A stretch of DNA of 64,000 nucleotides from Ensifer oleiphilus (GTDB lineage: Bacteria; Pseudomonadota; Alphaproteobacteria; Rhizobiales; Rhizobiaceae). A model generated the notes under the pieces. The model worked only from the letters and a program-made list of their open reading frames with translations. It was not told the DNA's origin and searched no databases. The stretch's first letter is position 1. Each line of letters opens with the position of its first letter. A program made the translations under genes and the position numbers. The stretch spans positions 1-64,000 of the forward strand of contig NZ_JABWDU010000011.1 of assembly GCF_013371465.1 (NCBI RefSeq), in the 5' to 3' direction. Below are positions 43,113 through 52,214 of the stretch, in pieces.

Positions 43113-44059
43113 ATGCTCGTCGTCGTCGCCTTGGGCGGGAACGCCCTTCTCCGTCGTCACGAACCGATGACGGCTGCCGCACAGATTGCCAATGTGAAAA
43201 TTGCGGCGGTTGCGCTGGCCGATCTGGCGCGAGACCACCAGATCGTGTTGCCCATGGCAATGGCCCACAGGTTGGGTTGCTGGCCCTTCAGGGTGCGGCC
43301 TATGACCCGGCCAAACCCTGGCCATTGGATGTGCTGGGCGCGGAAACCGAAGGCATGATCGGCTATCTGATCGAACAGGAACTGATGAACGCGCTGCCGG
43401 ATGGCTCACACTGCGCCACCCTGCTGAGCCGGGTCGAAGTGGACCCGGCTGATCCTGCCTTCAACGCACCGAGCAAGCCCATCGGTCCTTTCTATTCGCC
43501 GGAAGAGGCCGCGCAAGCGCAGAAAGAACACGGCTGGACACTCGTCACCGAAGTGTCCGGCGGACTTCGCCGCGCGGTCCCCTCACCCTTGCCGCAGAGA
43601 ATAATAGGGCTCGACGCCATCAAGGTCCTGCTTGGTGCGGGCCAGACGGTGATCTGCGCCGGGGGCGGCGGCGTTCCGGTTGTTCAAAATTCGAATGGCG
43701 ACATGCAGGGCGTCGAAGCGGTGATTGACAAGGATCGGACGGCAGCCCTGCTGGCCCTGGAGCTCAAGGCGGACGCACTTCTGTTGCTAACCGATGTGAC
43801 CGCCGTTTTTGAAGATTATGGCGGCCCCGACCAACGCGCGCTCGGCGCGACGACAGCGGACGCACTTGACGGTCTTGATCTGGCGCCGGGCTCTATGGGT
43901 CCGAAGGTTGCCGCCGCGTCCGATTTCGCCAGGAAGAGCGGCAGGTTCGCTGGCATTGGCCGGCTGAGTGATGCCCGCGCCATCCTTGAGGGACGTGCCG
44001 GGACGCGCGTCATGCAGGACACAACCAGTTCCGCCTATCTGAGAAGCGGCCCGGTGTGA
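43113..44059 (+). pseudogene. arcC: carbamate kinase, single-base frameshift
   Basis: ATG 43113 reads MLVVVALGGNALLRRHEPMT to HQIVL at 43250. One base is then missing (GTTG-CCCATGGC), because in the next frame the family sequence continues exactly as HGNGPQVGLLALQGAAYDPA and runs to the stop at 44059. Restored, it is a normal ~315-residue carbamate kinase with the CAGGGGVPVV and 'VIDKDRTAALLALEL' motifs; the enzyme makes ATP from carbamoyl phosphate. As written, only a 46-residue peptide plus out-of-frame sequence is made. Its 3' end overlaps the convergent Crp gene by 25 bases. Confidence 0.85.
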
Positions 44060-44799
44060 TCGAGATAGACTGGGTCAAACTCGGCAAACTCCGTAAGCCG
44101 ACTATAGGAATCGAAAGTGACGAACCCATCGCGGAATGTGACCATTCCCGATTCCCGCAGCGTTCGCAGCACCCGGTTGACGTGGACGGCGCTCAGCCCA
44201 AGTGCATCAGCCAGAAGATATTGTGATAGGGGGCAGGCAAAGCCAGCCTTGCTGCCCAAGCCCACGAGCGAAAGTCGGGCGCCCAGTTCCAGCAGAAAAT
44301 GCGCCATGCGCTCCGCTGCGGCTCGACGTCCAATGTCAATCAAATGTTCGACCACCATCGCCTCATCACGCGATGCGGCCCAAAAGACTGCAGTTGCCAG
44401 CCTGGGAGTTTGCGAAAACGCATCCAGCAGGTCGGCCACGGTAACCTCCGTCACCTCGATATCAGTGATCGGCTCGATACTGTGGTCCGACATGTGCAAC
44501 AAAACACTGCGCAGCCCCAGAAAGTCACCGGGTATCTGGAAATCGACGATCTGTCGCTGCCCATCCTCAAGGATTTTGTAGGAACAGGCCCAACCAGAAA
44601 TGAGAATGTAGGCAGCCTGATCCAATTGCCCCTGATGAACAAGATCGCGCCCCGCAACAAACGTGCGCCGACGTTTGTGCAGCGCATCCAGGACGGAGAG
44701 TTCGGTGCCTGACAAGGCAACGAAAGCACCTAGTTTTCGAACAAGTGGTGTCTTTTCCAAACGCTGACCAATCTTCGGAGCAAGCCAGACGCCTAGCAT
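44035..44799 (-). CDS. Crp/Fnr-family transcriptional regulator
   Basis: A 254-residue protein with a beta-roll sensor (~35-150, 'AYILISGWACSYKILEDGQR' and 'GDFLGLRSVLL') and a C-terminal winged HTH (YLLADALGLSAVHVNRVLRT, then LRESGMVTFRDGF). It lacks the FNR Cys cluster. This NRVLR-type recognition helix is common in rhizobial Crp-like regulators. It lies convergent with the arcB/arcC remnants and divergent from a small unknown gene. A CTGATGTCGATCAG palindrome sits 18 bases upstream of its start, and the same motif recurs upstream of Spy- and peroxiredoxin-type genes, so it may be an autoregulated regional regulator. Confidence 0.88.
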   Translation of the reverse strand: MLGVWLAPKIGQRLEKTPLVRKLGAFVALSGTELSVLDALHKRRRTFVAGRDLVHQGQLDQAAYILISGWACSYKILEDGQRQIVDFQIPGDFLGLRSVLLHMSDHSIEPITDIEVTEVTVADLLDAFSQTPRLATAVFWAASRDEAMVVEHLIDIGRRAAAERMAHFLLELGARLSLVGLGSKAGFACPLSQYLLADALGLSAVHVNRVLRTLRESGMVTFRDGFVTFDSYSRLTEFAEFDPVYLDHTGPLLR

Positions 44800-44816
44800 G
44801 GAAATCTGACCAGCAA

Positions 44817-44830
44817 CTGATGTCGATCAG
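44817..44830. promoter_or_regulatory. CTGATSTCGATCAG palindrome, site 1
   Basis: CTGATGTCGATCAG, FNR-like in geometry (5-N4-5 arms), 18 bases upstream of the Crp/Fnr start. It matches the sites at 52201 and 58283 at 13 of 14 bases. Confidence 0.55.
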
Positions 44831-44918
44831 CACATAACGCCCGATAGTCTGAAAAGTTGCCTGATGTGCCGCCTGGAAATCGTTAGGGCGCGCTTAGGTC
44901 AAGAAGGGCCATCTCAAA

Positions 44919-45155
44919 ATGTCTGATCATGCCACCCATTCCGGAATTGCAGCGCTTTCGATTTGCGAGGCTCTGCTTCTCGCGCTCAACGATGCCAAGG
45001 TGCTCCCTGAACGCGAGATCGTTGGCATTCTCCAAGACGCGGCGGCCTCGCATGAGAATGCAAAAGGCGCAACGGAGGACGTTGAAATGCACACAGCCGT
45101 TGCAACGCTAATCAATCGCATCATCGCCGGTGGAAACTCAATCCGCAGGTCGTGA
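44919..45155 (+). CDS. small conserved-looking hypothetical protein
   Basis: 78 residues (MSDHATHSGIAALSICEALL...), helical, acidic, no signal peptide. Small proteins with 'S.CE.LLLAL.D..VL.E.EI.GIL.DAA..H' are common in rhizobia and of unknown role. A purine-rich AAGAAGG lies before the ATG. It is divergent from the Crp/Fnr gene and shares its promoter region. Confidence 0.7.
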   Translation: MSDHATHSGIAALSICEALLLALNDAKVLPEREIVGILQDAAASHENAKGATEDVEMHTAVATLINRIIAGGNSIRRS

Positions 45156-45277
45156 GCCCGCAACCACTGTATCAACCTCCATGGCTGCGAGTGATCGTGT
45201 CCACAGTTGGCTCGTCCAACCTCCCCAGCTATCCGGGAGGGCCGAATTGTCCCAATCGCAAAATCAAGCCCTGATAG

Positions 45278-47893
45278 ATGAGGTCCATGGATACAACGAG
45301 CCCGACCGCGCCAGTCCCTGAAACGCCGATGCATAGCGGTCTCACCGACGACGAGGCGCGCACCCGCCTTGCCGCCGAGGGGATCAATGAACTGGCCACG
45401 GCAAAGCGCCGATCGGTTCTGCGCATCGTGCTGGATGTGTTGCGCGAACCGATGTTGGCGTTGCTTCTGGCGGGCGGCGTTGTTTATCTCCTGCTGGGTA
45501 GCCAAGCAGAAGCGCTGATCCTGCTTGCCTTTGCCTGCATGTCGATCGCCATTACCGCAGCACAAGAGGCTCGAACCGGCCGCGTGCTGGAAGCCTTGCG
45601 GGATCTCTCCAGCCCACGCGCACTGGTGATCCGCGACGGAGCACGTCAGCGCATTGCGGGCCGAGACGTGGTGCGCGGCGATCTGATCGTGCTGTCGGAA
45701 GGCGACCGGGTGCCCGCAGATGCCTTGTTGATCGAGGCAACCGACCTTTCCGCCGACGAATCCCTGTTGACGGGAGAGGCAGAGGCCGTGCGCAAAAAGG
45801 CGGGTGCCGCCCAGGCCAATGTCCGACCGGGTGGCCATGATCTGCCGCAGGTCTTTTCCGGCACGCTGATCGTGCGAGGATCGGCGCTCGCGCAGGTCAC
45901 TGCCATCGGCGCGGCGAGCGAGATTGGCCGGATCGGCAAAAGCCTGAGCCAGATCGAACCCGAAACACCGCATCTTCAGCGCCAGATGCATATGCTGGTC
46001 CTCGCCACAGCAGGGATCGGCATCGCTGTGAGCGTCATTGTCGTCGTGCTTTACGCGCTCTTGCGCGGCGGCTGGCTCGATGCCGTCCTGGCGGGGATCG
46101 CCGTCGGAATGGCCATGCTGCCGGAAGAGTTTCCCATGGTGCTTGCGGTCTTCATGGCGATGGGCGCCTGGCGGATTTCCAGGCGGCGGGTGCTGACCCG
46201 CCGCGCCTCTGCCATCGAGACACTTGGGGCCGCAAGTGTGCTTTGTACCGACAAGACCGGTACGCTCACCGAAAACCGCATGACGATCGCAGCATTTCGA
46301 TTGGCCGATGGCACCGTTCACCCGATTGCGGCAAACGTATCTTTGCCGCCGGCGTTTCAACACCTGGCTGCGATAGGGGTCCTGGCCTCCGCCCCGGAAC
46401 CGTTTGATCCGATGGAGAAAGCATTTCATGCGCTGGCCGCAGCCGATCTGCGGGCGGGCGATGCCTTGCCAGGTGTGGGGAAATTGCTGGTTCACAGCTA
46501 TCCCCTGTCCCCCGATCTTCTGGCGATGTCGCAAGTCTGGCAGGTTGCGGATGGCCGGATTATCGCTGCCAAGGGTGCGCCCGAAGCGATAGCGGAACTT
46601 TGCAAGCTGCAGTCGGACCAGCGCAACGCTATCGCCGCCCAGGTCGAGGTGATGGCCCGCGATGGTCTGCGGGTGCTGGCCGTGGCTGAAGCATCCTGGC
46701 AAGCAGAATGCGCGCTGCCTGAGACGCAGCGTGAGTTCACCTTTGCCTTTGTGGGGTTGGTCGGGCTTGCGGATCCCTTGCGCGCCTCCGTTCCTGCCGC
46801 GGTGGCCGAGTGCCATGCAGCGGGCATCCGGGTCATTATGATCACATGGGATCATCCGGTCACCGCGCGCGCCATCGCCAATGCAGCGGGACTGCCGGGC
46901 GATACCGTCTTGACCGGGGACGATCTGACGGCAATGGCGGATGACGATCTCACAAAGGCGGTCACGACCGTCAATATCTTTGCGCGCATCCTGCCCGAAC
47001 AGAAACTGCGCATCGTCAATGCGCTAAAGGCCAAGGGTGCCGTCGTTGCAATGACCGGCGACGGCGTGAACGATGCGCCGAGCCTCAAGGCTGCCGATAT
47101 AGGCGTCGCAATGGGCGAGCGTGGCACCGATGTGGCGCGCGAGGCCGCCTCCATCGTCCTTTTGGATGACGATTTCGGCTCCATCGTGACGACGGTGCGT
47201 CTGGGCCGTCGCATCTACGACAACCTGCGCAAGGCGATAAGCTTCATTCTGGCCGTGCATGTTCCGATTGCCGGCCTTGCGCTGATGCCACTGCTCTTCG
47301 GCATGCCGCTGCTCTTCGGCCCGGTGCACATCGCCTTTCTGGAGATGGTCATTGACCCCGTTTGCGCGCTGGTCTTCGAGGCCGAGAAGGAGGAAGAGGG
47401 TGTCATGCGCCGCCCGCCGCGCAGGATCGACGAGCCACTGTTTTCCTGGCCGACAGTCGTCTGGAGCCTTCTTCAGGGCCTGATGGTGCTCGGCGCAGCG
47501 GGATCTGCCGCGTGGTTCGCACCGGGTTATGGGCTCGACCCCGATCAGGTGCGCGGGCTGGCATTTGCCACGCTGGTGCTTGGCGTCGTCGCCTTGATCC
47601 TGATTGACCGTTCCAACTCAAACTCGATCCTGTCGGCGCTCTTGCGGCCGAACAAAGCGCTGGCCGCAGTGCTGCCCGTTGTGGCTGGGCTGCTCGCACT
47701 GGCGCTGTTCTGGGCCCCGGCGCGCGAATTGTTCGGCTTCGGCGTGTTGCATGGCATCTGGCTCGCCGTGCCGCCATTGGCCGGTATCGGTGTGCTGCTG
47801 GCGCTGGAGGGGCTAAAACCGTTCTGGCGCCTGGTACTGCAAGCTCGAGAACAAAAGACGGGCCTGGCGATTGAAAGCAAAGTGGCGCAATGA
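45278..47893 (+). CDS. cation-transporting P-type ATPase (P2-like)
   Basis: 871 residues in a P2-type layout: N-terminal cation-ATPase domain with 'LTDDEARTRLAAEGINEL', actuator TGEAEAVRKK, transport motif PEEFPMVLAVFMAMG, phosphorylation site CTDKTGTLTENR, nucleotide domain 'AKGAPEAI', hinge TGDGVNDAPSLKAADIGVAM and six C-terminal helices. The PEEFP in helix 4, in place of PEGLP, and the acidic 'FEAEKEEEGVMRR' stretch place it among the bacterial Ca2+/Mg2+-like pumps often found near Crp/Fnr-controlled anaerobic genes. The start could also be ATG 45287. The transported ion is unproven. Confidence 0.9.
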   Translation: MRSMDTTSPTAPVPETPMHSGLTDDEARTRLAAEGINELATAKRRSVLRIVLDVLREPMLALLLAGGVVYLLLGSQAEALILLAFACMSIAITAAQEARTGRVLEALRDLSSPRALVIRDGARQRIAGRDVVRGDLIVLSEGDRVPADALLIEATDLSADESLLTGEAEAVRKKAGAAQANVRPGGHDLPQVFSGTLIVRGSALAQVTAIGAASEIGRIGKSLSQIEPETPHLQRQMHMLVLATAGIGIAVSVIVVVLYALLRGGWLDAVLAGIAVGMAMLPEEFPMVLAVFMAMGAWRISRRRVLTRRASAIETLGAASVLCTDKTGTLTENRMTIAAFRLADGTVHPIAANVSLPPAFQHLAAIGVLASAPEPFDPMEKAFHALAAADLRAGDALPGVGKLLVHSYPLSPDLLAMSQVWQVADGRIIAAKGAPEAIAELCKLQSDQRNAIAAQVEVMARDGLRVLAVAEASWQAECALPETQREFTFAFVGLVGLADPLRASVPAAVAECHAAGIRVIMITWDHPVTARAIANAAGLPGDTVLTGDDLTAMADDDLTKAVTTVNIFARILPEQKLRIVNALKAKGAVVAMTGDGVNDAPSLKAADIGVAMGERGTDVAREAASIVLLDDDFGSIVTTVRLGRRIYDNLRKAISFILAVHVPIAGLALMPLLFGMPLLFGPVHIAFLEMVIDPVCALVFEAEKEEEGVMRRPPRRIDEPLFSWPTVVWSLLQGLMVLGAAGSAAWFAPGYGLDPDQVRGLAFATLVLGVVALILIDRSNSNSILSALLRPNKALAAVLPVVAGLLALALFWAPARELFGFGVLHGIWLAVPPLAGIGVLLALEGLKPFWRLVLQAREQKTGLAIESKVAQ

Positions 47894-48278
47894 GGATTGA
47901 CTGGGGTAATTTCGAACAGCCCACTGCGAGGAAAGTTGGGCGGGACGATATAGGCCCGCCCGCGCCGCCCATACCGTACTGCGCGTCGGGCATATTGCGG
48001 ACGGGTGAAATCAGTCCAGCCCATTGTGGTCTCCGTTCGTTCCTAAGCAAACAAACAGAATCACGACTGGCTGATTTCACTCAACTCCCCTTTTCGGTCA
48101 GGCTCTTAGCACGGCACTTTACTCGCTTTTCCGCTCGCGCGCCGAGGCGGAGTTTGCCGACAGGCTTACGTCCTCTATGCGATTTGAGTTCGGCGGGCAT
48201 ATCGAGAAGTCAACCGCATCATAGGGCTGTAAAAGGGAAGAACGCGGTCTGTCGGGGTTCGCAAACGGAGGGAACATC
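47894..48278. other. 385-bp intergenic region with a hairpin
   Basis: GGGCGGG (47939-47945) pairs with CCCGCCC (47956-47962) 46 bases after the ATPase stop. No T-tract follows, so it is at best a rho-independent-like structure. No gene is seen in the rest. Confidence 0.4.
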
Positions 48279-49589
48279 TTGAAGCGCCAACCGAACGCTA
48301 GCCCACCAGATTTTGGAGAAGGGCGGCTGGATGCGTTGCAGCGTCACGCCTTTGACTACTTCCTTCACCAAACCAATCCCGCGAATGGCCTTGTGGCTGA
48401 CAAATCGCAATCGGGCGCCCCTGCGAGCATTGCGGCGGTCGGTTTCGCGCTCGCGGCCTATCCCGTCGGCGTCGAGCGCGCATGGATCACCCGCACCAAG
48501 GCGGTGGGTCGAACCCTTGCGGCGTTGCGGTTCTTCTGGACCAGCCCGCAGGGAACAGACGCTGACATGACTGGACACAGAGGCTTCTACTATCACTTTC
48601 TCGACATGACCACCGGACGGCGCGCAGGCTTGTGCGAGCTATCAACCGTCGATTCCGGCTTCCTGCTGGCCGGCATGCTCGCCGCCGCGGCGTATTTCGA
48701 TCGGAACAGCGAAGACGAGCAGGAGATACGGTCGCTCGCCGACGCACTCTACCGGCGGGCGGACTGGCAATGGGCGTGCGACGGCGCCGCGACGCTGAGC
48801 CACGGCTGGACACCCGAGGCCGGGTTTCTACCCTACCGCTGGGAAGGCTACGACGAGGCTGCTCTTCTTTACGTCCTCGGCTTGGGCTCGCCAACCCATC
48901 CCCTGGCTGAGGAGAGCTACTTGGCGTGGACCTCGACCTACCAGTGGAAGGAAATCTACGGCTATGAATTCATCTATGGCGGCCCGTTCTTCATCCACCA
49001 GTACTCGCACATCTGGATAGACTTCCGGGGAATCCAAGATGCGTTCACGCGAGACAAAGGGATCGACTATTTCGAGAACAGCCGCCGCGCCACCTATGTC
49101 CAGCTAGAGTACGCGATCCGCAATCCGCTTGAATTTGTGGGCTACGGAGAAAATTTCTGGGGCTTGACCGCGAGCGACGGACCCGGATGGACGACCCGCC
49201 GTGTCCAGGGCATCGAACGCGCCTTCTTCGACTATGTCGCGCGCGGCGTACCGTACGGCCCTGATGACGGGACGGTCGCGCCGTGGGCCGTGGTGGCGTC
49301 GCTGCCGTTCGCCCCCGAGATCGTGGTGCCGACGATTGTTCATTTTCAGGAAGTCTATCCGCAAGTTGCCGGCGAGTACTGCTTTCGGTGCAGCTTCAAT
49401 CTGACCTTTCAGAACGAAGCAGATGCCGACGCTGGCTGGACGTCGCCCTATCACTTCGGCATCAACCTCGGTCCTGTGGTACTGATGTGTGAGAATTACA
49501 GATCGGATTTACTGTGGCGGCTGATGCGCGCGTGCCCTTACGTGGTCACAGGACTGCGGCGTGCGGGATTCAAGGGCGGTTGGCTGTGA
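48279..49589 (+). CDS. glycoamylase-domain protein, beta-1,2-glucanase (GH144)-like
   Basis: 436 residues, no signal peptide. The whole length resembles the 'glycoamylase' (PF10091) alpha/alpha toroid also found in cyclic beta-1,2-glucan synthases and in GH144 endo-beta-1,2-glucanases. Seen are FDYFLHQTNPANGLVADKSQ, 'STVDSGFLLAGMLAAAAYFD', 'YDEAALLYVLGLGSPTHPL', 'GGPFFIHQYSHIWIDFRGI', 'ENFWGLTASDGP' and 'EIVVPTIVHFQEVYP'. Rhizobia make periplasmic cyclic beta-1,2-glucan, so turnover of that polymer or of sophoro-oligosaccharides is plausible; lack of a signal peptide argues for a cytosolic oligosaccharide substrate. Confidence 0.75.
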   Translation: MKRQPNASPPDFGEGRLDALQRHAFDYFLHQTNPANGLVADKSQSGAPASIAAVGFALAAYPVGVERAWITRTKAVGRTLAALRFFWTSPQGTDADMTGHRGFYYHFLDMTTGRRAGLCELSTVDSGFLLAGMLAAAAYFDRNSEDEQEIRSLADALYRRADWQWACDGAATLSHGWTPEAGFLPYRWEGYDEAALLYVLGLGSPTHPLAEESYLAWTSTYQWKEIYGYEFIYGGPFFIHQYSHIWIDFRGIQDAFTRDKGIDYFENSRRATYVQLEYAIRNPLEFVGYGENFWGLTASDGPGWTTRRVQGIERAFFDYVARGVPYGPDDGTVAPWAVVASLPFAPEIVVPTIVHFQEVYPQVAGEYCFRCSFNLTFQNEADADAGWTSPYHFGINLGPVVLMCENYRSDLLWRLMRACPYVVTGLRRAGFKGGWL

Positions 49590-50160
49590 CGCTGTTGCGG
49601 ATTCAGATTGTTGAAGGCGATATTTCGGCGGAGCAAAAAAATGTGTAGGCAGTTGGCGAAGGGCCCCATCGTATTGCGCCGCAACGGCGGGCAGTCTGCG
49701 CAGTCGCCAACTCGATCGGGACCGCTGTGGCTTAGGCACGCGGCACTGATGACCATCTGCGGGAGCCATGCAAGAACCGAGACATACGGCTGATCCATCC
49801 CTTGCCTGACAATGACGCGCTCCGCGTCCGGTAGTTGCCAGGGAAGTAATTTGTTCCCCCTAAAAAGGGTTTCAGGCGGTGATTTCCACTTTGTGACGGT
49901 TTCTGTCTGGAAGCGTTAATCCGGAATCTGCGGCTCTTGATGGATTCAAAGATGGAGGTAGTCGTAAAAGCTGCACGGGATTGAACGGTTCGGAAGGATC
50001 TGGCTGCGACCACGATGGAAATGTTTAAGGATTCCCAGAGGTAGGCGCATACTGTTCCATGGCCGGCCGAAGGAACGAACATGCACTCGAGCGATGCCCG
50101 AAACAGGAGGGTGCTCCTCCGCCTTCAGCACTTCCATGTTGCTCCAACCGAAAGTACGTC
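49590..50160. other. 571-bp gene-poor stretch
   Basis: No frame is supported. The first ~170 bases after the glucanase look coding-like on the minus strand but match nothing I know. A purine-rich stretch before 50161 may serve the DUF1488 gene. Confidence 0.45.
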
Positions 50161-50427
50161 ATGACTCTCTCATTTCCCAATAATGCCCGCAGTTATGACG
50201 AAACCCACAGGCGCGTTCGCTTTGCCGGATACGATGGGATGTTTGAGGTCAAGTGTTTCGTTACCCTGGATGTTCTCGCCAGGGGATTATCTTTGATAAC
50301 CCCGGGAGAACGAGAATATCTTGAAGCCTTTGACAAGATGCGGCCAATAATCGTGGACGCTGCGACGCGCGCGTACAACTCCAACCCGCAAGGCGCTATT
50401 GTGTTGGGTGTATCGAACTTCAGGTAA
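50161..50427 (+). CDS. DUF1488 small protein
   Basis: 88 residues from ATG 50161: MTLSFPNNARSYDETHRRVR, then FAGYDGMFEVKCFVTLDVLA. This is the DUF1488 pattern (SFP...Y......V.F.G......V.F.V....L), followed by 'YLEAFDKMRPIIVDAATRAY'. The family is widespread in proteobacteria as single genes and has no assigned function. A longer upstream extension is possible in frame but lacks family resemblance. Confidence 0.75.
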   Translation: MTLSFPNNARSYDETHRRVRFAGYDGMFEVKCFVTLDVLARGLSLITPGEREYLEAFDKMRPIIVDAATRAYNSNPQGAIVLGVSNFR

Positions 50428-50766
50428 ATCGTGAACGCCGCGACGTCACACGGCAATCAGCCGCTCATTGATCCCCGCGGACCCCAATGGCTAACAGCGG
50501 CGACGCGACATGATGTCGGCCAGAGCCGGCCAGTGGGGCGGAGCATGAAAGGCGGTTCGCCCTACCGCGCGAAGCTGCCGAGGTTTACACAAAGCGATGC
50601 GTAGCCGTCGGTTCGAGCTCGTCATTGTCGCCGCCATTTTTTCTTGATGGCCTTGATCGGCCCATCATCGGTCAGGTCTGCGGTCTATCTTGACTCTCGG
50701 CGCAACGAGAACACGAAAAGAACAAAAACGGTACCGACGTTGACAATCTGATAATCAGTCCACAGG

Positions 50767-50787
50767 TTATCCACTGCGTTATACACA
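50767..50787 (+). promoter_or_regulatory. pair of DnaA-box-like sites
   Basis: TTATCCACT (50767-50775, eight of nine) and TTATACACA (50779-50787, full match to TTATNCACA) are spaced 12 bases start to start, about one helical turn, in the same orientation. They precede a short GTG frame with a strong ribosome-binding site. Confidence 0.4.
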
Positions 50788-50803
50788 GCGGAAAGGAGAA
50801 ACC

Positions 50804-50941
50804 GTGCCCACGAGCAACGTCACCGTGCACGACCTTCAGTACTCTGGGCCAGCCGAGACTACGCTGCCGCTGGGTCGTTTCACAATGGCGATTTCACGCC
50901 ACAATGGACACACCAATCGAAGATTGCCGGCATTTGCGTGA
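50804..50941 (+). CDS. possible 45-residue peptide
   Basis: GTG 50804 follows AAGGAGAAACC, an excellent ribosome-binding site, and opens a 45-codon frame (MPTSNVTVHDLQYSGPAETT...). No family is recognised. It may be the 5' end of a gene that has lost its continuation. Confidence 0.35.
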   Translation: MPTSNVTVHDLQYSGPAETTLPLGRFTMAISRHNGHTNRRLPAFA

Positions 50942-51176
50942 GCAGCTGGCTCTGAGTGAGAACAACGGGGCAAGAAAAGCGAAGCGCTCAGGGTTTTTCG
51001 CATAACGAATTCTCGGATGCGACGTGGGCCTATCAACGGCCGGAAATCGTCTTCCTAGACGCATGCCCTCCCTCGCCCTGAAGAGATTCGAACCGTTGTT
51101 CTTTCAGCTTCTTTTTAGTACATCAATGGCTAAGAAGGAGTTGCAGGGAGATCAACGCCAGATATGAACCTTTCCA

Positions 51177-51563
51177 TCAAAGTCCTGCCAACGCCTGCTT
51201 TAGCTGGTCTTGCACTTCCCCCGCGAGGGAGACGAGGTCCGGATTGTTCACTGCCTGCATCGAGGCGACAGGATCGACGGCAGAGACTTCGATATGGCTT
51301 GCATCGACCTGCTGCAGGATGACGTTGCACGGCAGCATCGTGCCGATCCGACGCTCGCGCTGCAGAGCCTTGTAAGCGAAATCCGGATTGCAGGCACCGA
51401 GGATCACGTACGGAGGAAACTCCACGTCCAACTTCTTCTTCAACGTCGCCGCGACGTCGATCGTCGTGAGAACGCCGAACCCTTTTGCCGCAAGAGCCGC
51501 AGTGACGTGCTCAATCGCCTTATCCATAGGCAGCGCGATGGTCCTGCTGAAGTAATAGCTCAT
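51177..51563 (-). CDS. DUF302 protein (intact paralogue)
   Basis: 128 residues from ATG 51563, which has CAGGAGAT upstream: MSYYFSRTIALPMDKAIEHV, then the family core 'GFGVLTTIDVAATLKKKLDV', 'FPPYVILGACNPDFAYKAL', 'GTMLPCNVILQQ' and the C-terminal 'VDPVASMQAVNNPDLVSLAG'. The Cys in MLPCNV and the Cys in LGACNP are family-typical. It lies 34 bases after a Spy-like gene in the same orientation. It serves as the template for reading the broken copy at 38438-38814. Function unknown, possibly metal or thiol stress. Confidence 0.88.
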   Translation of the reverse strand: MSYYFSRTIALPMDKAIEHVTAALAAKGFGVLTTIDVAATLKKKLDVEFPPYVILGACNPDFAYKALQRERRIGTMLPCNVILQQVDASHIEVSAVDPVASMQAVNNPDLVSLAGEVQDQLKQALAGL

Positions 51564-51597
51564 CGAAATCTCCTGAGTGCGCCTCGCTGTCGGCAGG

Positions 51598-52128
51598 TCA
51601 AAAAGCACCACAATCGCCGCCGATCAGATCGTCAGCGACGACCTTTTGCTCATCGGTCAACACGGCGTAGAGACCTTCGGTTACCGGCTTCATCGCTTTC
51701 AAGGACTCCAGCATCGCCTCCATGCCTGAAATCCGAGAGTCCATGCGCTCCGTCGCAGTACCCTTCTTCATTGTCTCGATCATGCCCTCATGCAAACCCT
51801 GCATGAGTTCGACGCGTCCGGAAACCGCAGACGCGTAGGCGTCCCAGGCCGCCTGTTGCTTCGAAGTTATGTTCAGTTCGCCCTTGAGATAGGCTGTTCG
51901 GCCCTCGGTCATTGCACCCATCTTCGGCTGGCGTCCCATTGCGCCGCCAAACCAACCGCCATCGCCCTGGAAGCCCTGGCCCATCCGACCGTGACCCATC
52001 ATGCCAACGGTTGGGCACCCGCCACCCATCATTCCCATCATGCCTCCTTGGGGCTGAGCGTAGGATGGTGAGGTGAAGGATGCTCCGAGCAAGACCAAGA
52101 CTGCTGCAGATATGGAGAACCGTGACAT
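51598..52128 (-). CDS. Spy/CpxP-like LTXXQ periplasmic protein
   Basis: 176 residues from ATG 52128. A signal peptide (MSRFSISAAVLVLLGASFTSPSYA) is followed by a Met/Gly-rich, His-poor stretch (GGMMGMMGGG, GMMGHGRMGQGFQG) that could bind copper or other soft metals. A helical cradle follows with 'LNITSKQQAAWDAYASAV' and 'LYAVLTDEQKVVADDL', the two LTxxQ-like repeats of the Spy/CpxP family. Such proteins are ATP-independent periplasmic chaperones or metal sensors. It is first of a pair with DUF302. A CTGATCTCGATCAG palindrome lies 73 bases upstream. Confidence 0.85.
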   Translation of the reverse strand: MSRFSISAAVLVLLGASFTSPSYAQPQGGMMGMMGGGCPTVGMMGHGRMGQGFQGDGGWFGGAMGRQPKMGAMTEGRTAYLKGELNITSKQQAAWDAYASAVSGRVELMQGLHEGMIETMKKGTATERMDSRISGMEAMLESLKAMKPVTEGLYAVLTDEQKVVADDLIGGDCGAF

Positions 52129-52200
52129 GGCGAATATCCTTTCGCACCTCCACACTGGGGTGCTGCCCCTGGATATTGGGCCAATTGGAGCGAGATGGAG

Positions 52201-52214
52201 CTGATCTCGATCAG
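52201..52214. promoter_or_regulatory. CTGATSTCGATCAG palindrome, site 2
   Basis: CTGATCTCGATCAG, identical to the site at 58283 and one base different from that at 44817. It lies 73 bases upstream of the Spy/DUF302 pair, and the flanks differ from the other copies, so it is not a large repeat. Confidence 0.55.

Larger units (their letters stand above)
50428..51176. other. 749-bp region with two DnaA-box-like sites
   Basis: Mostly gene-free. It contains two DnaA-box-like sequences and one short GTG frame (both listed). The A-rich tract near 50710-50730 and the boxes give it an origin-like look, but no replication initiator gene is near. Confidence 0.4.

Noticed and set aside
44927-46855. A 642-codon minus-strand open frame
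   Set aside because: It is antisense to the P-type ATPase and the small gene before it. Composition is His/Gln/Arg-rich with no motif.
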